From: Aphrophora alni
Taxonomy: Eukaryota > Arthropoda > Insecta > Hemiptera > Aphrophoridae
Assembly: GCA_963513935.1 (NCBI GenBank)
Contig: OY740769.1
Coordinates: 32,763,120-32,827,119 of the forward strand
Length of the DNA: 64,000 bases
Direction: 5' to 3'
Shown: in pieces, positions 13,439 to 27,800 of the stretch
Numbering within the stretch: the first letter of the stretch is position 1
Layout: the number at the start of each line of letters is the position of its first letter
Translations under genes and position numbers: made by a program
Notes under the pieces: model-generated
The model's database searches: none
What the model was told of the DNA's origin: nothing
What the model saw: only the letters and a program-made list of their open reading frames with translations

Positions 13439-15359
13439 AACAGTTGTTACACGTGTTTTAAACCTTGTACTTGTGTATTACTACTCTCTTGACGTTGGCT
13501 AGGACCTGGTGGGCATTGTAGATGAAGGAGTCTTACCTAGTAGTGTAAGTTTGTTTTAAACAGTTGTTACACGTGTTTTAAACCTTGAATCTGTGTATTA
13601 CTACTCTCTTGACGTTGGCTAGGCCCTGGTGGGCCTTGTAGATGAAGTAGTCTTACCTAGTAGTGTAAGTTTGTTTTAAACAGTTGTTACACGTGTTTTA
13701 AACCTTGAATCTGTGTATTACTACTCTCTTGACGTTGGCTAGGCCCTGGTGGGCCTTGTAGATGAAGGAGTCTTACCTAGTAGTGTAAGTTTGTTTTAAA
13801 CAGTTGTTACACGTGTTTTAAACCTTGAATCTGTGTATTACTACTCTCTTGACGTTGGCTAGGCCCTGGTGGGCATTGTAGATGAAGGAGTCTTACCTAG
13901 TAGTGTAAGTTTGTTTTAAACAGTTGTTACACGTGTTTTAAACCTTGAATCTGTGTATTACTACTCTCTTGACGTTGGCTAGGCCCTGGTGGGCCTTGTA
14001 GATGAAGGAGTCTTACCTAGTAGTGTAAGTTTGTTTTAAACAGTTGTTACACGTGTTTTAAACCTTGAATCTGTGTATTACTACTCTCTTGACGTTGGCT
14101 AGGCCCTGGTGGGCATTGTAGATGAAGGAGTCTTACCTAGTAGTGTAAGTTTGTTTTAAACAGTTGTTACACGTGTTTTAAACCTTGAATCTGTGTATTA
14201 CTACTCTCTTGACGTTGGCTAGGCCCTGGTGGGCATTGTAGATGAAGGAGTCTTACCTAGTAGTGTAAGTTTGTTTTAAACAGTTGTTACACGTGTTTTA
14301 AACCTTGAATCTGTGTATTACTACTCTCTTGACGTTGGCTAGGCCCTGGTGGGCCTTGTAGATGAAGGAGTCTTACCTAGTAGTGTAAGTTTGTTTTAAA
14401 CAGTTGTTACACCGTTTTAAACCTTGAATCTGTGTATTACTACTCTCTTGACGTTGGCTAGGCCCTGGTGGGCCTTGTAGATGAAGGAGTCTTACCTAGT
14501 AGTGTAAGTTTGTTTTAAACAGTTGTTACACGTGTTTTAAACCTTGAATCTGTGTATTACTACTCTCTTGACGTTGGCTAGGCCCTGGTGGGCATTGTAG
14601 ATGAAGGAGTCTTACCTAGTAGTGTAAGTTTGTTTTAAACAGTTGTTACACGTGTTTTAAACCTTGAATCTGTGTATTACTACTCTCTTGACGTTGGCTA
14701 GGCCCTGGTGGGCCTTGTAGATGAAGGAGTCTTACCTAGTAGTGTAAGTTTGTTTTAAACAGTTGTTACACGTGTTTTAAACCTTGAATCTGTGTATTAC
14801 TACTCTCTTGACGTTGGCTAGGCCCTGGTGGGCATTGTAGATGAAGGAGTCTTACCTAGTAGTGTAAGTTTGTTTTAAACAGTTGTTACACGTGTTTTAA
14901 ACCTTGAATCTGTGTATTACTACTCTCTTGACGTTGGCTAGGCCCTGGTGGGCATTGTAGATGAAGGAGTCTTACCTAGTAGTGTAAGTTTGTTTTAAAC
15001 AGTTGTTACACGTGTTTTAAACCTTGAATCTGTGTATTACTACTCTCTTGACGTTGGCTAGGCCCTGGTGGGCCTTGTAGATGAAGGAGTCTTACCTAGT
15101 AGTGTAAGTTTGTTTGCAACAGTTGTTGCACGTGTTTTAAACCTTGTACTTGTGTATTACTACTCTCTTGACGTTGGCTAGGCCCTGGTGGGCCTTGTAG
15201 ATGAAGGAGTCTTACCTAGTAGTGTAAGTTTGTTTTAAACAGTTGTTACACGTGTTTTAAACCTTGTACTTGTGTATTACTACTCTCTTGACGTTGGCTA
15301 GGCCCTGGTGGGCATTGTAGATGAAGGAGTCTTACCTAGTAGTGTAAGTTTGTTTTAAA

Positions 15360-18300
15360 CAGTTGTTACACGTGTTTTAAACCTTGTACTTGTGTATTAC
15401 TACTCTCTTGACGTTGGCTAGGCCCTGGTGGGCATTGTAGATGAAGGAGTCTTACCTAGTAGTGTAAGTTTGTTTGCAACAGTTGTTACACGTGTTTTAA
15501 ACCTTGTACTTGTGTATTACTACTCTCTTGACGTTGGCTAGGCCCTGGTGGGCATTGTAGATGAAGGAGTCTTACCTAGTAGTGTAAGTTTGTTTGCAAC
15601 AGTTGTTACACGTGTTTTAAACCTTGTACTTGTGTATTACTACTCTCTTGACGTTGGCTAGGACCTGGTGGGCATTGTAGATGAAGGAGTCTTACCTAGT
15701 AGTGTAAGTTTGTTTGCAACAGTTGTTACACGTGTTTTAAACCTTGTACTTGTGTATTACTACTCTCTTGACGTTGGCTAGGACCTGGTGGGCATTGTAG
15801 ATGAAGGAGTCTTACCTAGTAGTGTAAGTTTGTTTGCAACAGTTGTTACACGTGTTTTAAACCTTGTACTTGTGTATTACTACTCTCTTGACGTTGGCTA
15901 GGCCCTGGTGGGCATTGTAGATGAAGGAGTCTTACCTAGTAGTGTAAGTTTGTTTGCAACAGTTGTTACACGTGTTTTAAACCTTGTACTTGTGTATTAC
16001 TACTCTCTTGACGTTGGCCAGGCCCTGGTGGGCCTTGTAGATGAAGGAGTCTTACCTAGTAGTGTAAGTTTGTTTTAAACAGTTGTTACACGTGTTTTAA
16101 ACCTTGTACTTGTGTATTACTACTCTCTTGACGTTGGCTAGGACCTGGTGGGCCTTGTAGATGAAGGAGTCTTACCTAGTAGTGTAAGTTTGTTTTAAAC
16201 AGTTGTTACACGTGTTTTAAACCTTGTACTTGTGTATTACTACTCTCTTGACGTTGGCTAGGCCCTGGTGGGCATTGTAGATGAAGGAGTCTTACCTAGT
16301 AGTGTAAGTTTGTTTGCAACAGTTGTTACACGTGTTTTAAACCCTGTACTTGTGTATTACTACTCTCTTGACGTTGGCTAGTCCCTGGTGGGCCTTGTAG
16401 ATGAAGGAGTCTTACCTAGTAGTGTAAGTTTGTTTTAAACAGTTGTTACACGTGTTTTAAACCTTGTACTTGTGTATTACTACTCTCTTGACGTTGGCTA
16501 GGCCCTGGTGGGCCTTGTAGATGAAGGAGTCTTACCTAGTAGTGTAAGTTTGTTTTAAACAGTTGTTACACGTGTTTTAAACCTTGTACTTGTGTATTAC
16601 TACTCTCTTGACGTTGGCTAGTCCCTGGTGGGCCTTGTAGATGAAGGAGTCTTACCTAGTAGTATAAGTTTGTTTTAAACAGTTGGTACACGTGTTTTAA
16701 ACCTTGTACTTGTGTATTACTACTCTCTTGACGTTGGCTAGGACCTGGTGGGCATTGTAGATGAAGGAGTCTTACCTAGTAGTGTAAGTTTGTTTTAAAC
16801 AGTTGTTACACGTGTTTTAAACCTTGTACTTGTGTATTACTACTCTCTTGACGTTGGCTAGGCCCTGGTGGGCCTTGTAGATGAAGGAGTCTTACCTAGT
16901 AGTGTAAGTTTGTTTTAAACAGTTGTTACACGTGTTTTAAACCTTGTACTTGTGTATTACTACTCTCTTGACGTTGGCTAGGACCTGGTGGGCATTGTCG
17001 ATGAAGGAGTCTTACCTAGTAGTGTAAGTTTGTTTTAAACAGTTGGTACACGTGTTTTAAACCTTGTACTTGTGTATTACTACTCTCTTGACGTTGGCTA
17101 GGCCCTGGTGGGCATTGTCGATGAAGGAGTCTTACCTAGTAGTGCAAGTTTGTTTTAAACAGTTGGTACACGTGTTTTAAACCTTGTACTTGTGTATTAC
17201 TACTCTCTTGACGTTGGCTAGGCCCTGGTGGGCCTTGTAGATGAAGGAGTCTTACCTAGTAGTGTAAGTTTGTTTTAAACAGTTGTTACACGTGTTTTAA
17301 ACCTTGAATCTGTGTATTACTACTCTCTTGACGTTGGCTAGGCCCTGGTGGGCATTGTAGATGAAGGAGTCTTACCTAGTAGTGCAAGTTTGTTTGCAAC
17401 AGTTGTTACACGTGTTTTAAACCCTGTACTTGTGTATTACTACTCTCTTGACGTTGGCTAGGCCTTGGTGGGCCTTGTAGATGAAGGAGTCTTACCTAGT
17501 AGTGCAAGTTTGTTTGCAACAGTTGGTACACGTGTTTTAAACCTTGTACTTGTGTATTACTACTCTCTTGACGTTGGCTAGGCCCTGGTGGGCCTTGTAG
17601 ATGAAGGAGTCTTACCTAGTAGTGCAAGTTTGTTTGCAACAGTTGTTACACGTGTTTTAAACCCTGTACTTGTGTATTACTACTCTCTTGACGTTGGCTA
17701 GGCCTTGGTGGGCCTTGTAGATGAAGGAGTCTTACCTAGTAGTGTAAGTTTGTTTGCAACAGTTGGTACACGTGTTTTAAACCTTGTACTTGTGTATTAC
17801 TACTCTCTTGACGTTGGCTAGGCCCTGGTGGGCCTTGTAGATGAAGGAGTCTTACCTAGTAGTGTAAGTTTGTTTTAAACAGTTGTTACACGTGTTTTAA
17901 ACCTTGTACTTGTGTATTACTACTCTCTTGACGTTGGCTAGGCCCTGGTGGGCCTTGTAGATGAAGGAGTCTTACCTAGTAGTGTGAGTTTGTTAGCAAC
18001 AGTTGTTTCACGTGTTTTAAACCTTGTACTTGTGTATTACTACTCTCTTGACGTTGGCTAGGCCCTGGTGGGCCTTGTAGATGAAGGAGTCTTACCTAGT
18101 AGTGTAAGTTTGTTTGCAACAGTTGTTTCACGTGTTTTAAACCTTGTACTTGTGTATTACTACTCTCTTGACGTTGGCTAGGCCCTGGTGGGCCTTGTAG
18201 ATGAAGGAGTCTTACCTAGTAGTGTGAGTTTGTTTGCAACAGTTGTTACACGTGTTTTAAACCTTGTACTTGTGTATTACTACTCTCTTGACGTTGGCTA

Positions 18301-18360
18301 GGCCCTGGTGGGCCTTGTAGATGAAGGAGTCTTACCTAGTAGTGTAAGTTTGTTTGCAAC
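15360..18360. repeat. Third copy of the 25-unit variant block
   Basis: The same run of variant monomers seen at 7319 and 10439 appears again here. The GGCCAGG unit is near 15958, GTATAAG near 16558, GTCGATG units near 16918 and 17038, the GAATC/GTGCAAG unit near 17278, and GTGTGAG/TTAGC near 17878. Markers are offset by 67 units (8040 bp, less 1 bp for an intervening 119-bp unit) from the first copy. It is separated from the second copy by a block of GAATC-type units (13559-15120) that also occurs at 2041-3720, 5400-7080, 18838-20516, 26637-28316 and 29996-31674. Confidence 0.85.
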
Positions 18361-20516
18361 AGTTGTTTCACGTGTTTTAAACCTTGTACTTGTGTATTAC
18401 TACTCTCTTGACGTTGGCTAGGCCCTGGTGGGCCTTGTAGATGAAGGAGTCTTACGTAGTAGTGTAAGTTTGTTTTAAACAGTTGTTACACGTGTTTTAA
18501 ACCTTGTACTTGTGTATTACTACTCTCTTGACGTTGGCTAGGACCTGGTGGGCATTGTAGATGAAGGAGTCTTACCTAGTAGTGTAAGTTTGTTTTAAAC
18601 AGTTGTTACACGTGTTTTAAACCTTGTACTTGTGTATTACTACTCTCTTGACGTTGGCTAGGACCTGGTGGGCATTGTAGATGAAGGAGTCTTACCTAGT
18701 AGTGTAAGTTTGTTTTAAACAGTTGTTACACGTGTTTTAAACCTTGTACTTGTGTATTACTACTCTCTTGACGTTGGCTAGGACCTGGTGGGCATTGTAG
18801 ATGAAGGAGTCTTACCTAGTAGTGTAAGTTTGTTTTAAACAGTTGTTACACGTGTTTTAAACCTTGAATCTGTGTATTACTACTCTCTTGACGTTGGCTA
18901 GGCCCTGGTGGGCCTTGTAGATGAAGTAGTCTTACCTAGTAGTGTAAGTTTGTTTTAAACAGTTGTTACACGTGTTTTAAACCTTGAATCTGTGTATTAC
19001 TACTCTCTTGACGTTGGCTAGGCCCTGGTGGGCCTTGTAGATGAAGGAGTCTTACCTAGTAGTGTAAGTTTGTTTTAAACAGTTGTTACACGTGTTTTAA
19101 ACCTTGAATCTGTGTATTACTACTCTCTTGACGTTGGCTAGGCCCTGGTGGGCATTGTAGATGAAGGAGTCTTACCTAGTAGTGTAAGTTTGTTTTAAAC
19201 AGTTGTTACACGTGTTTTAAACCTTGAATCTGTGTATTACTACTCTCTTGACGTTGGCTAGGCCCTGGTGGGCCTTGTAGATGAAGGAGTCTTACCTAGT
19301 AGTGTAAGTTTGTTTTAAACAGTTGTTACACGTGTTTTAAACCTTGAATCTGTGTATTACTACTCTCTTGACGTTGGCTAGGCCCTGGTGGGCATTGTAG
19401 ATGAAGGAGTCTTACCTAGTAGTGTAAGTTTGTTTTAAACAGTTGTTACACGTGTTTTAAACCTTGAATCTGTGTATTACTACTCTCTTGACGTTGGCTA
19501 GGCCCTGGTGGGCATTGTAGATGAAGGAGTCTTACCTAGTAGTGTAAGTTTGTTTTAAACAGTTGTTACACGTGTTTTAAACCTTGAATCTGTGTATTAC
19601 TACTCTCTTGACGTTGGCTAGGCCCTGGTGGGCCTTGTAGATGAAGGAGTCTTACCTAGTAGTGTAAGTTTGTTTTAAACAGTTGTTACACCGTTTTAAA
19701 CCTTGAATCTGTGTATTACTACTCTCTTGACGTTGGCTAGGCCCTGGTGGGCCTTGTAGATGAAGGAGTCTTACCTAGTAGTGTAAGTTTGTTTTAAACA
19801 GTTGTTACACGTGTTTTAAACCTTGAATCTGTGTATTACTACTCTCTTGACGTTGGCTAGGCCCTGGTGGGCATTGTAGATGAAGGAGTCTTACCTAGTA
19901 GTGTAAGTTTGTTTTAAACAGTTGTTACACGTGTTTTAAACCTTGAATCTGTGTATTACTACTCTCTTGACGTTGGCTAGGCCCTGGTGGGCCTTGTAGA
20001 TGAAGGAGTCTTACCTAGTAGTGTAAGTTTGTTTTAAACAGTTGTTACACGTGTTTTAAACCTTGAATCTGTGTATTACTACTCTCTTGACGTTGGCTAG
20101 GCCCTGGTGGGCATTGTAGATGAAGGAGTCTTACCTAGTAGTGTAAGTTTGTTTTAAACAGTTGTTACACGTGTTTTAAACCTTGAATCTGTGTATTACT
20201 ACTCTCTTGACGTTGGCTAGGCCCTGGTGGGCATTGTAGATGAAGGAGTCTTACCTAGTAGTGTAAGTTTGTTTTAAACAGTTGTTACACGTGTTTTAAA
20301 CCTTGAATCTGTGTATTACTACTCTCTTGACGTTGGCTAGGCCCTGGTGGGCATTGTAGATGAAGGAGTCTTACCTAGTAGTGTAAGTTTGTTTTAAACA
20401 GTTGTTACACGTGTTTTAAACCTTGAATCTGTGTATTACTACTCTCTTGACGTTGGCTAGGCCCTGGTGGGCCTTGTAGATGAAGGAGTCTTACCTAGTA
20501 GTGTAAGTTTGTTTGC

Positions 20517-23500
20517 AACAGTTGTTGCACGTGTTTTAAACCTTGTACTTGTGTATTACTACTCTCTTGACGTTGGCTAGGCCCTGGTGGGCCTTGTAGA
20601 TGAAGGAGTCTTACCTAGTAGTGTAAGTTTGTTTTAAACAGTTGTTACACGTGTTTTAAACCTTGTACTTGTGTATTACTACTCTCTTGACGTTGGCTAG
20701 GCCCTGGTGGGCATTGTAGATGAAGGAGTCTTACCTAGTAGTGTAAGTTTGTTTTAAACAGTTGTTACACGTGTTTTAAACCTTGTACTTGTGTATTACT
20801 ACTCTCTTGACGTTGGCTAGGCCCTGGTGGGCATTGTAGATGAAGGAGTCTTACCTAGTAGTGTAAGTTTGTTTGCAACAGTTGTTACACGTGTTTTAAA
20901 CCTTGTACTTGTGTATTACTACTCTCTTGACGTTGGCTAGGCCCTGGTGGGCATTGTAGATGAAGGAGTCTTACCTAGTAGTGTAAGTTTGTTTGCAACA
21001 GTTGTTACACGTGTTTTAAACCTTGTACTTGTGTATTACTACTCTCTTGACGTTGGCTAGGACCTGGTGGGCATTGTAGATGAAGGAGTCTTACCTAGTA
21101 GTGTAAGTTTGTTTGCAACAGTTGTTACACGTGTTTTAAACCTTGTACTTGTGTATTACTACTCTCTTGACGTTGGCTAGGCCCTGGTGGGCATTGTAGA
21201 TGAAGGAGTCTTACCTAGTAGTGTAAGTTTGTTTGCAACAGTTGTTACATGTGTTTTAAACCTTGTACTTGTGTATTACTACTCTCTTGACGTTGGCCAG
21301 GCCCTGGTGGGCCTTGTAGATGAAGGAGTCTTACCTAGTAGTGTAAGTTTGTTTTAAACAGTTGTTACACGTGTTTTAAACCTTGTACTTGTGTATTACT
21401 ACTCTCTTGACGTTGGCTAGGACCTGGTGGGCCTTGTAGATGAAGGAGTCTTACCTAGTAGTGTAAGTTTGTTTTAAACAGTTGTTACACGTGTTTTAAA
21501 CCTTGTACTTGTGTATTACTACTCTCTTGACGTTGGCTAGGCCCTGGTGGGCATTGTAGATGAAGGAGTCTTACCTAGTAGTGTAAGTTTGTTTGCAACA
21601 GTTGTTACACGTGTTTTAAACCCTGTACTTGTGTATTACTACTCTCTTGACGTTGGCTAGTCCCTGGTGGGCCTTGTAGATGAAGGAGTCTTACCTAGTA
21701 GTGTAAGTTTGTTTTAAACAGTTGTTACACGTGTTTTAAACCTTGTACTTGTGTATTACTACTCTCTTGACGTTGGCTAGGCCCTGGTGGGCCTTGTAGA
21801 TGAAGGAGTCTTACCTAGTAGTGTAAGTTTGTTTTAAACAGTTGTTACACGTGTTTTAAACCTTGTACTTGTGTATTACTACTCTCTTGACGTTGGCTAG
21901 TCCCTGGTGGGCCTTGTAGATGAAGGAGTCTTACCTAGTAGTGTAAGTTTGTTTTAAACAGTTGGTACACGTGTTTTAAACCTTGTACTTGTGTATTACT
22001 ACTCTCTTGACGTTGGCTAGGACCTGGTGGGCATTGTAGATGAAGGAGTCTTACCTAGTAGTGTAAGTTTGTTTTAAACAGTTGTTACACGTGTTTTAAA
22101 CCTTGTACTTGTGTATTACTACTCTCTTGACGTTGGCTAGGCCCTGGTGGGCCTTGTAGATGAAGGAGTCTTACCTAGTAGTGTAAGTTTGTTTTAAACA
22201 GTTGTTACACGTGTTTTAAACCTTGTACTTGTGTATTACTACTCTCTTGACGTTGGCTAGGACCTGGTGGGCATTGTCGATGAAGGAGTCTTACCTAGTA
22301 GTGTAAGTTTGTTTTAAACAGTTGGTACACGTGTTTTAAACCTTGTACTTGTGTATTACTACTCTCTTGACGTTGGCTAGGCCCTGGTGGGCATTGTCGA
22401 TGAAGGAGTCTTACCTAGTAGTGCAAGTTTGTTTTAAACAGTTGGTACACGTGTTTTAAACCTTGTACTTGTGTATTACTACTCTCTTGACGTTGGCTAG
22501 GCCCTGGTGGGCATTGTAGATGAAGGAGTCTTACCTAGTAGTGTAAGTTTGTTTGCAACAGTTGTTACACGTGTTTTAAACCCTGTACTTGTGTATTACT
22601 ACTCTCTTGACGTTGGCTAGTCCCTGGTGGGCCTTGTAGATGAAGGAGTCTTACCTAGTAGTGTAAGTTTGTTTTAAACAGTTGTTACACGTGTTTTAAA
22701 CCTTGTACTTGTGTATTACTACTCTCTTGACGTTGGCTAGGCCCTGGTGGGCATTGTAGATGAAGGAGTCTTACCTAGTAGTGTAAGTTTGTTTTAAACA
22801 GTTGTTACACGTGTTTTAAACCTTGTACTTGTGTATTACTACTCTCTTGACGTTGGCTAGAACCTGGTGGGCATTGTAGATGAAGGAGTCTTACCTAGTA
22901 GTGTAAGTTTGTTTGCAACAGTTGTTACACGTGTTTTAAACCTTGTACTTGTGTATTACTACTCTCTTGACGTTGGCTAGGCCCTGGTGGGCATTGTAGA
23001 TGAAGGAGTCTTACCTAGTAGTGTAAGTTTGTTTTAAACAGTTGTTACACGTGTTTTAAACCTTGTACTTGTGTATTACTACTCTCTTGACGTTGGCTAG
23101 GCCCTGGTGGGCATTGTAGATGAAGGAGTCTTACCTAGTAGTGTAAGTTTGTTTTAAACAGTTGTTACACGTGTTTTAAACCTTGTACTTGTGTATTACT
23201 ACTCTCTTGACGTTGGCTAGGCCCTGGTGGGCATTGTAGATGAAGGAGTCTTACCTAGTAGTGTAAGTTTGTTTGCAACAGTTGTTACACGTGTTTTAAA
23301 CCTTGTACTTGTGTATTACTACTCTCTTGACGTTGGCTAGTCCCTGGTGGGCATTGTAGATGAAGGAGTCTTACCTAGTAGTGTAAGTTTGTTTTAAACA
23401 GTTGTTACACGTGTTTTAAACCCTGTACTTGTGTATTACTACTCTCTTGACGTTGGCTAGGACCTGGTGGGCATTGTAGATGAAGGAGTCTTACCTAGTA

Positions 23501-24836
23501 GTGTAAGTTTGTTTTAAACAGTTGTTACACGTGTTTTAAACCCTGTACTTGTGTATTACTACTCTCTTGACGTTGGCTAGTCCCTGGTGGGCCTTGTAGA
23601 TGAAGGAGTCTTACCTAGTAGAGTAAGTTTGTTTTAAACAGTTGTTACACGTGTTTTAAACCCTGTACTTGTGTATTACTACTCTCTTGACGTTGGCTAG
23701 TCCCTGGTGGGCCTTGTAGATGAAGGAGTCTTACCTAGTAGTGTAAGTTTGTTTTAAACAGTTGTTACACGTGTTTTAAACCTTGTACTTGTGTATTACT
23801 ACTCTCTTGACGTTGGCTAGTCCCTGGTGGGCCTTGTAGATGAAGGAGTCTTACCTAGTAGTGTAAGTTTGTTTTAAACAGTTGTTACACGTGTTTTAAA
23901 CCCTGTACTTGTGTATTACTACTCTCTTGACGTTGGCTAGTCCCTGGTGGGCCTTGTAGATGAAGGAGTCTTACCTAGTAGTGTATGTTTGTTTTAAACA
24001 GTTGTTACACGTGTTTTAAACCTTGTACTTGTGTATTACTACTCTCTTGACGTTGGCTAGGCCCTGGTGGGCCTTGTAGATGAAGGAGTCTTACCTAGTA
24101 GTGTAAGTTTGTTTTAAACAGTTGTTACACGTGTTTTAAACCCTGTACTTGTGTATTACTACTCTCTTGACGTTGGCTAGTCCCTGGTGGGCATTGTAGA
24201 TGAAGGAGTCTTACCTAGTAGTGTAAGTTTGTTTTAAACAGTTGTTACACGTGTTTTAAACCCTGTACTTGTGTATTACTACTCTCTTGACGTTGGCTAG
24301 GCCTTGGTGGGCCTTGTAGATGAAGGAGTCTTACCTAGTAGTGTAAGTTTGTTTTAAACAGTTGTTACACGTGTTTTAAACCCTGTACTTGTGTATTACT
24401 ACTCTCTTGACGTTGGCTAGTCCCTGGTGGGCCTTGTAGATGAAGGAGTCTTACCTAGTAGTGTAAGTTTGTTTTAAACAGTTGTTACACGTGTTTTAAA
24501 CCTTGAATCTGTGTATTACTACTCTCTTGACGTTGGCTAGTCCCTGGTGGGCCTTGTAGATGAAGGAGTCTTACCTAGTAGTGTAAGTTTGTTTTAAACA
24601 GTTGTTACACGTGTTTTAAACCTTGTACTTGTGTATTACTACTCTCTTGACGTTGGCTAGGCCTTGGTGGGCCTTGTAGATGAAGGAGTCTTACCTAGTA
24701 GTGTAAGTTTGTTTTAAACAGTTGGTACACGTGTTTTAAACCTTGTACTTGTGTATTACTACTCTCTTGACGTTGGCTAGGACCTGGTGGGCATTGTAGA
24801 TGAAGGAGTCTTACCTAGTAGTGTAAGTTTGTTTTA
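20517..24836. repeat. 36-unit block, left copy of an 11.2-kb-offset duplication
   Basis: This block matches 31675-35754 in monomer order and shares rare private variants with it. Both contain one GAGTAAG unit (23621; partner 34539), one GTATGTTT unit (partner offset 10918 bp) and a cluster rich in GTCCCTGG. The left copy has two extra monomers, located between about 22860 and 23340. The offset is 11158 bp at the start and 10918 bp at the end (93 and 91 units, each less 2 bp for the two intervening 119-bp units). Confidence 0.88.
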
Positions 24837-27800
24837 AACAGTTGTTACACGTGTTTTAAACCTTGTACTTGTGTATTACTACTCTCTTGACGTTGGCTAG
24901 GCCCTGGTGGGCCTTGTAGATGAAGGAGTCTTACCTAGTAGTGCAAGTTTGTTTGCAACAGTTGGTACACGTGTTTTAAACCTTGTACTTGTGTATTACT
25001 ACTCTCTTGACGTTGGCTAGGACCTGGTGGGCATTGTAGATGAAGGAGTCTTACCTAGTAGTGTAAGTTTGTTTTAAACAGTTGTTACACGTGTTTTAAA
25101 CCTTGTACTTGTGTATTACTACTCTCTTGACGTTGGCTAGGCCTTGGTGGGCCTTGTAGATGAAGGAGTCTTACCTAGTAGTGTAAGTTTGTTTTAAACA
25201 GTTGTTACACGTGTTTTAAACCTTGTACTTGTGTATTACTACTCTCTTGACGTTGGCTAGGCCTTGGTGGGCCTTGTAGATGAAGGAGTCTTACCTAGTA
25301 GTGTAAGTTTGTTTTAAACAGTTGGTACACGTGTTTTAAACCTTGTACTTGTGTATTACTACTCTCTTGACGTTGGCTAGGACCTGGTGGGCATTGTAGA
25401 TGAAGGAGTCTTACCTAGTAGTGTAAGTTTGTTTTAAACAGTTGTTACACGTGTTTTAAACCTTGTACTTGTGTATTACTACTCTCTTGACGTTGGCTAG
25501 GCCCTGGTGGGCCTTGTAGATGAAGGAGTCTTACCTAGTAGTGCAAGTTTGTTTGCAACAGTTGGTACACGTGTTTTAAACCTTGTACTTGTGTATTACT
25601 ACTCTCTTGACGTTGGCTAGGCCCTGGTGGGCCTTGTAGATGAAGGAGTCTTACCTAGTAGTGCAAGTTTGTTTGCAACAGTTGTTACACGTGTTTTAAA
25701 CCCTGTACTTGTGTATTACTACTCTCTTGACGTTGGCTAGGCCTTGGTGGGCCTTGTAGATGAAGGAGTCTTACCTAGTAGTGTAAGTTTGTTTGCAACA
25801 GTTGGTACACGTGTTTTAAACCTTGTACTTGTGTATTACTACTCTCTTGACGTTGGCTAGGCCCTGGTGGGCCTTGTAGATGAAGGAGTCTTACCTAGTA
25901 GTGTAAGTTTGTTTTAAACAGTTGTTACACGTGTTTTAAACCTTGTACTTGTGTATTACTACTCTCTTGACGTTGGCTAGGCCCTGGTGGGCCTTGTAGA
26001 TGAAGGAGTCTTACCTAGTAGTGTGAGTTTGTTAGCAACAGTTGTTTCACGTGTTTTAAACCTTGTACTTGTGTATTACTACTCTCTTGACGTTGGCTAG
26101 GCCCTGGTGGGCCTTGTAGATGAAGGAGTCTTACCTAGTAGTGTAAGTTTGTTTGCAACAGTTGTTTCACGTGTTTTAAACCTTGTACTTGTGTATTACT
26201 ACTCTCTTGACGTTGGCTAGGCCCTGGTGGGCCTTGTAGATGAAGGAGTCTTACCTAGTAGTGTGAGTTTGTTTGCAACAGTTGTTACACGTGTTTTAAA
26301 CCTTGTACTTGTGTATTACTACTCTCTTGACGTTGGCTAGGCCCTGGTGGGCCTTGTAGATGAAGGAGTCTTACCTAGTAGTGTAAGTTTGTTTGCAACA
26401 GTTGTTTCACGTGTTTTAAACCTTGTACTTGTGTATTACTACTCTCTTGACGTTGGCTAGGCCCTGGTGGGCCTTGTAGATGAAGGAGTCTTACCTAGTA
26501 GTGTAAGTTTGTTTTAAACAGTTGTTACACGTGTTTTAAACCTTGTACTTGTGTATTACTACTCTCTTGACGTTGGCTAGGACCTGGTGGGCATTGTAGA
26601 TGAAGGAGTCTTACCTAGTAGTGTAAGTTTGTTTTAAACAGTTGTTACACGTGTTTTAAACCTTGAATCTGTGTATTACTACTCTCTTGACGTTGGCTAG
26701 GCCCTGGTGGGCCTTGTAGATGAAGTAGTCTTACCTAGTAGTGTAAGTTTGTTTTAAACAGTTGTTACACGTGTTTTAAACCTTGAATCTGTGTATTACT
26801 ACTCTCTTGACGTTGGCTAGGCCCTGGTGGGCCTTGTAGATGAAGGAGTCTTACCTAGTAGTGTAAGTTTGTTTTAAACAGTTGTTACACGTGTTTTAAA
26901 CCTTGAATCTGTGTATTACTACTCTCTTGACGTTGGCTAGGCCCTGGTGGGCATTGTAGATGAAGGAGTCTTACCTAGTAGTGTAAGTTTGTTTTAAACA
27001 GTTGTTACACGTGTTTTAAACCTTGAATCTGTGTATTACTACTCTCTTGACGTTGGCTAGGCCCTGGTGGGCCTTGTAGATGAAGGAGTCTTACCTAGTA
27101 GTGTAAGTTTGTTTTAAACAGTTGTTACACGTGTTTTAAACCTTGAATCTGTGTATTACTACTCTCTTGACGTTGGCTAGGCCCTGGTGGGCATTGTAGA
27201 TGAAGGAGTCTTACCTAGTAGTGTAAGTTTGTTTTAAACAGTTGTTACACGTGTTTTAAACCTTGAATCTGTGTATTACTACTCTCTTGACGTTGGCTAG
27301 GCCCTGGTGGGCATTGTAGATGAAGGAGTCTTACCTAGTAGTGTAAGTTTGTTTTAAACAGTTGTTACACGTGTTTTAAACCTTGAATCTGTGTATTACT
27401 ACTCTCTTGACGTTGGCTAGGCCCTGGTGGGCCTTGTAGATGAAGGAGTCTTACCTAGTAGTGTAAGTTTGTTTTAAACAGTTGTTACACCGTTTTAAAC
27501 CTTGAATCTGTGTATTACTACTCTCTTGACGTTGGCTAGGCCCTGGATGGGCCTTGTAGATGAAGGAGTCTTACCTAGTAGTGTAAGTTTGTCAGTTGTT
27601 ACACGTGTTTTAAACCTTGTATATCTGATTGGCGCGCCTTTGGAAGGCTGGCCAGTAGTTTTTAAACCTTGAATCTGTGTATTACACTCTCTTGACGTTG
27701 GCTAGGCCCTGGTGGGCCTTGTAGATGAAGAGTCTTACTGTAGTGTAAGTTGTATTACTACTCTCTTGACGTTGGCTAGGCCCTGGTGGGCCTTGTAGAT

